DNA from: Arbacia lixula
Taxonomy: Eukaryota > Echinodermata > Echinoidea > Arbacioida > Arbaciidae
Direction: 5' to 3'
Assembly (NCBI GenBank): GCA_963669155.1
Contig: OZ022580.1
Coordinates: forward strand, 21,897,696 to 21,961,695
DNA length: 64,000 nt
The number at the start of each line of letters is the position of its first letter. The first letter of the stretch is position 1. This document shows positions 60,601-64,000 of this stretch, one piece after another. The notes beneath the pieces were generated by a model. That model did not search any database. It was not told where the DNA came from and was given only the letters and a program-made list of their open reading frames with translations. Position numbers and translations under genes: made by a program.

Positions 60601-63483
60601 GAACAAGTCATCATTACATGTATTATGTACATTTCTATCTTTCTTTTTATGTTTAAGACGTGAACTTGAGGAGATAGGAATTCATGCAACAGATGACCTA
60701 GCGATCACTAGACAGAATACGCATCTTCATTCCTCTTTACCCTTTTACATTAGTAAAAAAGGTGAAACTTACACAGTCACGGATAAATTCCTGAAGACAC
60801 TCCCCGAGGTAAGTCATTACTGAGCGCCTGAGAGCATGTTGAATTTTCGAAGAGAAAGAAATCAAAACTGTTTTTAAAACATTATATTATTATTTAGCTG
60901 ACCTACCTTCGTACTTCCTTTATACTCCCCTTTCCCCTTTCCCCCTTTCATCGTTTAGTTCCCCTTCGTCTCTACCCTCCCCTCTCCTCTTTCAAAGGAC
61001 GGAAGGACAAAGAGATAAAAGTTAATCTATACCACGCACAAACTGAGACGTCTTGATTCTCATATCGGTCAGAAATCGAAGGGCCTCGTTGAACACGTGT
61101 TCAGACACGGACAATTGATGTCGGACTTGCGGAATTGACCACGATTTGACTTTGATGTTTACGAGTCGGACCTGGACTTGGACTTAGAAGACTTCAACTT
61201 AGCCTCGGACTCATTTGCTCTCAAACTTCTACAACTTTTCTTATAACGATATGTGGGTTTTACGTTTCATATGCCACATCTTAGTGATTTCATGAATATT
61301 TCTTTCTTCTCTTTCTTGGAGCTAATCTTCTAAGGAGATATCAATCCGGTTAATGTGATATGCTGAATATGTATGGTACATGGAGGGTAATCGGTAAGAA
61401 TGTGCGTCTTTTCCTATATAACCTGTGTTTACAACCCGTGCAGAATGCTCCTTTTAGGAATCAGAGTCTCAAGCGATGCGCCGTGGTTGGGAACAGTGGC
61501 AATCTACTCAAAAGCAGTTGCGGAGAAGAAATCGACTCTTACGACATGATATTTAGGTACATTATTGTGTTACAAGCAAAATTGTATTCATAAAGGCAGC
61601 GCATGTTAAATCGAAAATCTTTACATACACACAAGATCACACCACGCATTCACACATACTTATATATACACTCATTCCAACCCAGACTAAATACAAATAC
61701 TCACTCACAATAACGGAAATAACCAATTATCTGCCGTTTTATCTTACTATGATTATAGTTCATTACCATTTGGTCTACATCACTTGGTCTAACACTGAAA
61801 TAGTTCAGATGAAATAAAACCCTGAAAATAAGTAAAAATTTAATAAAAGCATAACAATTGATTGAGCAGATTGGCAAATGTTTGAGAAAAAATTATATAT
61901 TTAAGGAAGCTTCATTTACCGTTTGTTCATTGCATTATTGTGGACCTACAACGTTAAAACCTAGCATTCAGTGCTAGTATTCATGAGTTACAACTTCATT
62001 GTAAAACAGAATGTCTGATCTTTTGACTGTTTTGACTGTCTGTTTCCTTCTCATTTAAACACAAATGTGCTTGCATATTAGTAATTACAATCTGAAAGTC
62101 ATTTTGGTGATGACCTCATCGTCTAGCACGTGATAAACACGTGATAACCATAAATCCCCCGGTTAATAATGGCCTAAAGAGAGCCATTTCCCGGCCTACC
62201 TCATTAGTATATAAAATGTTGTTGCTGTCCTCTGTGAGTGCATGATAAATGCTGCTTACAAATGGCCAAACATCCTATGCATTGTCAAATGTTATTGAGT
62301 CATGTATTCCCTAGTGGTATTCTCCCTTTCTTTTATAATATTATGTTTATTCTTCCACGCATTGCTCTACTTATTTGGCTGATGCTGTCTTAATAATATA
62401 TTCTTAATAATATAATATTCTTTATATATAATCGACACTATACCAATTATAATTTCCTTTGTTGGGTGTAGGTGGGTTTTGAACAATGACAAGCCGCCAT
62501 GCCTCAGATGGATCAAAGCTATTACTTTGATGCAGTACACGTATGGGAGAAAGTATATAAATGTAAGGAATTATACATATACAACAGCTTTGAATATAGC
62601 TTTGAATATATTAAAGAATATATTATTAAGACAGCATCAGCCAAATAAGTAGAGCAATGCGTGGAAGAATAAACATAATATATATATATATATAAAGGAA
62701 GAATATATGCTGTTGCGATGGCGCTTAAACAAATGATAAATGCTCCTTTTCTGGCGTCCTATTTATGGGGATAGTTTACCCTGAAGATGGGTTGGTTTCA
62801 ATGAAAGCAGAAAATTAAAGAAGCATATTAGTAAAGGGTTGAATAAAATCCGCCAAAGTATATGAAAGTTAAGATATTTTAAATTGTTGATTTTGTGACG
62901 TCACGTGCGAGGTGCTCTCCCGTATGTTGTGTGTAATTTTTGAGAAAATGTGCATTTTCTCAAAAAGATATGCATCCTTTTATCTGTGCATTTCATGCAT
63001 CATTAGAAATACATTTACACATACCTGTATGAAAAAAAATTCTTTCCGTTGTCAAAACAGAAAAAGAGCTATTAATGAAACTATTCTGTACACAACATAT
63101 GGTAGAGCACCTCGCACGTTACGTCACAAAATTGATATTTAAAAAGATGTTAACTCTCTTATTCTTTGACGGATTTTCGTCAAACCTTCACTAATATGTT
63201 TCTTTCATGTGTTTGCTTTTATTGTAACAAACTTATCTGCTGGGTAAATTATCCCTTTAATTTGTTTGTGTTTTTATATATGTATATTCATATAAATGTT
63301 TGCACAAAAAGATTACACATGGCATTGTACAGCTCAATATGATAATCACACATCTTCATTTATGTTGCGTCTTTCTTGTTTTGATGACTGTAGATGTAAT
63401 GCTGCCCCAATTGCACAGTACGCAAAGGATGCCGGATGGAAAAGTAATATTACAACATTCAACCCAAGTATACTATTCAAAAG
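56466..63483 (+). CDS. ST8SIA-like: Alpha-2,8-sialyltransferase (ST8Sia-like), gene C, 3' end outside window
   Basis: The first six coding exons are 56466-56587, 57831-57905, 58565-58684, 60658-60808, 61444-61556 and 63394-63483. They total 671 nt, all with GT-AG borders and compatible phases. The ATG is the first after a UTR acceptor at 56447. Exon 1 encodes a basic N-terminus (MILRRRLFLRKL) and an anchor (ISGVCMILFVVVMW). Exon 2 is only 75 nt. Exons 3-4 match gene B (SYLTERLW and LHSSLPFY...YTVTDKFLKTLPE). Exons 5-6 give motif L (KRCAVVGNSGNLLKSSCG..IDSYDMIFR-CNAAP). The two exons carrying motifs S, III and VS should lie to the right of the window; nothing matching them is found before 64000. 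Function is as for genes A and B. The acceptor of exon 2 is unusual because a (TAC)n tract stands where the polypyrimidine tract is expected. Confidence 0.87.
57490..57805. repeat. (ACT)n microsatellite, gene C intron 1
   Basis: A degenerate ACT/TAC tract with a pure core at about 57634-57690. It sits directly before the acceptor of exon 2, in the same intron as the tract of gene B. Confidence 0.9.
58233..58330. repeat. (AT)n / (TG)n repeats, gene C intron 2
   Basis: AT dinucleotide tracts flanked by TG-rich sequence. Confidence 0.9.
59347..59965. mobile_element. Inverted-repeat element in gene C intron 3
   Basis: TATATACCAAAGACC with GCGCAAGACCAACCACTCTC on the left recurs inverted on the right (GAGAGTGATTGGTCTTGCGC, GGTCTTTGGTATATA). 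The right arm carries a small insertion. It is about 619 bp long, with TA-rich flanks, and the interior has poly-T and poly-A runs but no gene. Confidence 0.65.
60221..60300. repeat. Two exact-like 40-bp tandem units in gene C intron 3
   Basis: TCACCTTAATTGTTTGTGAA at 60221 recurs at 60261 with one change. The rest of the 40-bp unit (TAAAATAAACATTTTATTCA) is identical in both copies. Confidence 0.85.
62339..62681. repeat. Perfect 67-bp inverted repeat in gene C intron 5
   Basis: The arm 62339-62405 is repeated without mismatch, inverted, at about 62614-62680. The shared core includes CTTCCACGCATTGCTCTAC and TTGGCTGATGCTGTCTTAAT. A spacer of about 208 bp separates them. Weaker similarity continues outward, so this may be a young element of about 380 bp. 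Confidence 0.8.
62763..63260. mobile_element. Fold-back MITE, family 1, copy 5, in gene C intron 5
   Basis: Both arms are well preserved (left TACCCTGAAGATGGG; right ending ATTATCCCTTTAA with TTAA). It contains GTGACGTCACGTGCGAGG at about 62896 and a slightly altered partner (CGCACGTTACGTCAC) at about 63112. Confidence 0.8.
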
Positions 63484-64000
63484 GTTTGTGTGAGTACGGC
63501 ATCTGCCAGCACAGTAAATCGTGTCACTGCTCAACTCTGCAAATACATTTGTGAAACTACATGAGGAATTGATTTAAAAACAAGTAGCACGCTGAAACGA
63601 ACACTAAGTGAATTTTTGGTTTAAATTCTTCAGAATGAAGCGATTGGAAGAGTAGATTTTATGTTTGTGAAAATACAAAATAATGATCTCTAACGCCTTT
63701 GTAATGAATACATTGGTAATCTTAAAAAACTCATATTATCAATGTCAGAGATTATCAATGTATATGATATGTAGATCTAAAATGTAGGTAAGCATGTGTC
63801 CTGACTTACCTGCGTTGGGCAATTTGAAAGGACCAGTTGCGCACACTTTACCACCCGTTTTCCTTTTGTCTTTTTTTCACTTTAAGATACCCCAAAATGC
63901 GCGATAAGTAACACGTGTAATTTACGTGTTGTTAAAGAAATAAATAATATCAAAAAACATGTTAATTGTATCCCCTTTCACTGTTGTTCTTCGTCACAGA

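Larger units (their letters stand above)
61444..63483 (+). other. Gene C sialylmotif L (exons 5 and 6 with intron)
   Basis: Exon 61444-61556 and exon 63394-63483 encode sialylmotif L with all the expected landmarks (CAVVGNSG, SSCG, ID, then CNAAP and NPS). The 1.8 kb intron between them holds a perfect 67-bp inverted repeat and a fold-back MITE, listed separately. Confidence 0.88.

Noticed and set aside
1-64000. CRISPR arrays, operons, bacterial promoters and rRNA genes
   Set aside because: None seen. Spliced genes and eukaryotic repeats make the window clearly animal nuclear DNA. A systematic tRNA scan was not possible by eye.

Overview
The window is animal nuclear DNA. It is AT-rich and intron-rich, with many microsatellites, poly-G tracts, fold-back MITEs and LINE 3' ends. 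Its core is a head-to-tail cluster of three alpha-2,8-sialyltransferase (ST8Sia-type) genes on the + strand. The gene family, its local expansion and the repeat types suggest a marine invertebrate deuterostome, most likely an echinoderm. Species cannot be told from the sequence alone.

Layout. 1-17 kb: repeat-rich intergenic DNA with one fold-back MITE copy (97-595), a smaller palindrome (6543-6852) and a decayed 5.2 kb DNA transposon with roughly 350 bp terminal inverted repeats (7755-12991, coding on the - strand). 17.2-24.6 kb: sialyltransferase gene A, complete, eight coding exons. 24.7-41.4 kb: intergenic, with LINE fragments (26.1-26.6 and 32.65-34.16 kb), a SINE-like unit, a 1.4 kb fold-back structure (27746-29146), several MITEs flanked by TTAA and a direct duplication at 38.8-39.3 kb. 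41.49-49.2 kb: gene B, complete, eight coding exons, with an unusually long 654-nt stem exon. 49.3-56.4 kb: a MITE-like element, a LINE fragment, simple repeats and a possible non-coding first exon for gene C. 56.47-63.48 kb: gene C, first six coding exons; its last two exons lie beyond the right edge.

How the genes fit together. The three genes share intron positions, intron phases and nearly identical exon lengths. Exon 1 carries an N-terminal signal anchor, exon 2 a variable stem, exons 3-4 the membrane-distal lead-in, exons 5-6 sialylmotif L, and exons 7-8 sialylmotifs S, III and VS. The spliced lengths of A (1275 nt, 424 aa) and B (1758 nt, 585 aa) are exact multiples of three, which supports the models. 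They should be Golgi type II membrane enzymes that add alpha-2,8-linked sialic acid to glycoproteins or gangliosides. B and C are the closest pair; A is more divergent. The most unusual host features are the long charged stem of B, a GC-AG intron in B, and the near identity of exon 6 between B and C. The most interesting mobile feature is the transposon at 7755-12991, whose protein belongs to a widespread but poorly described marine-animal family.
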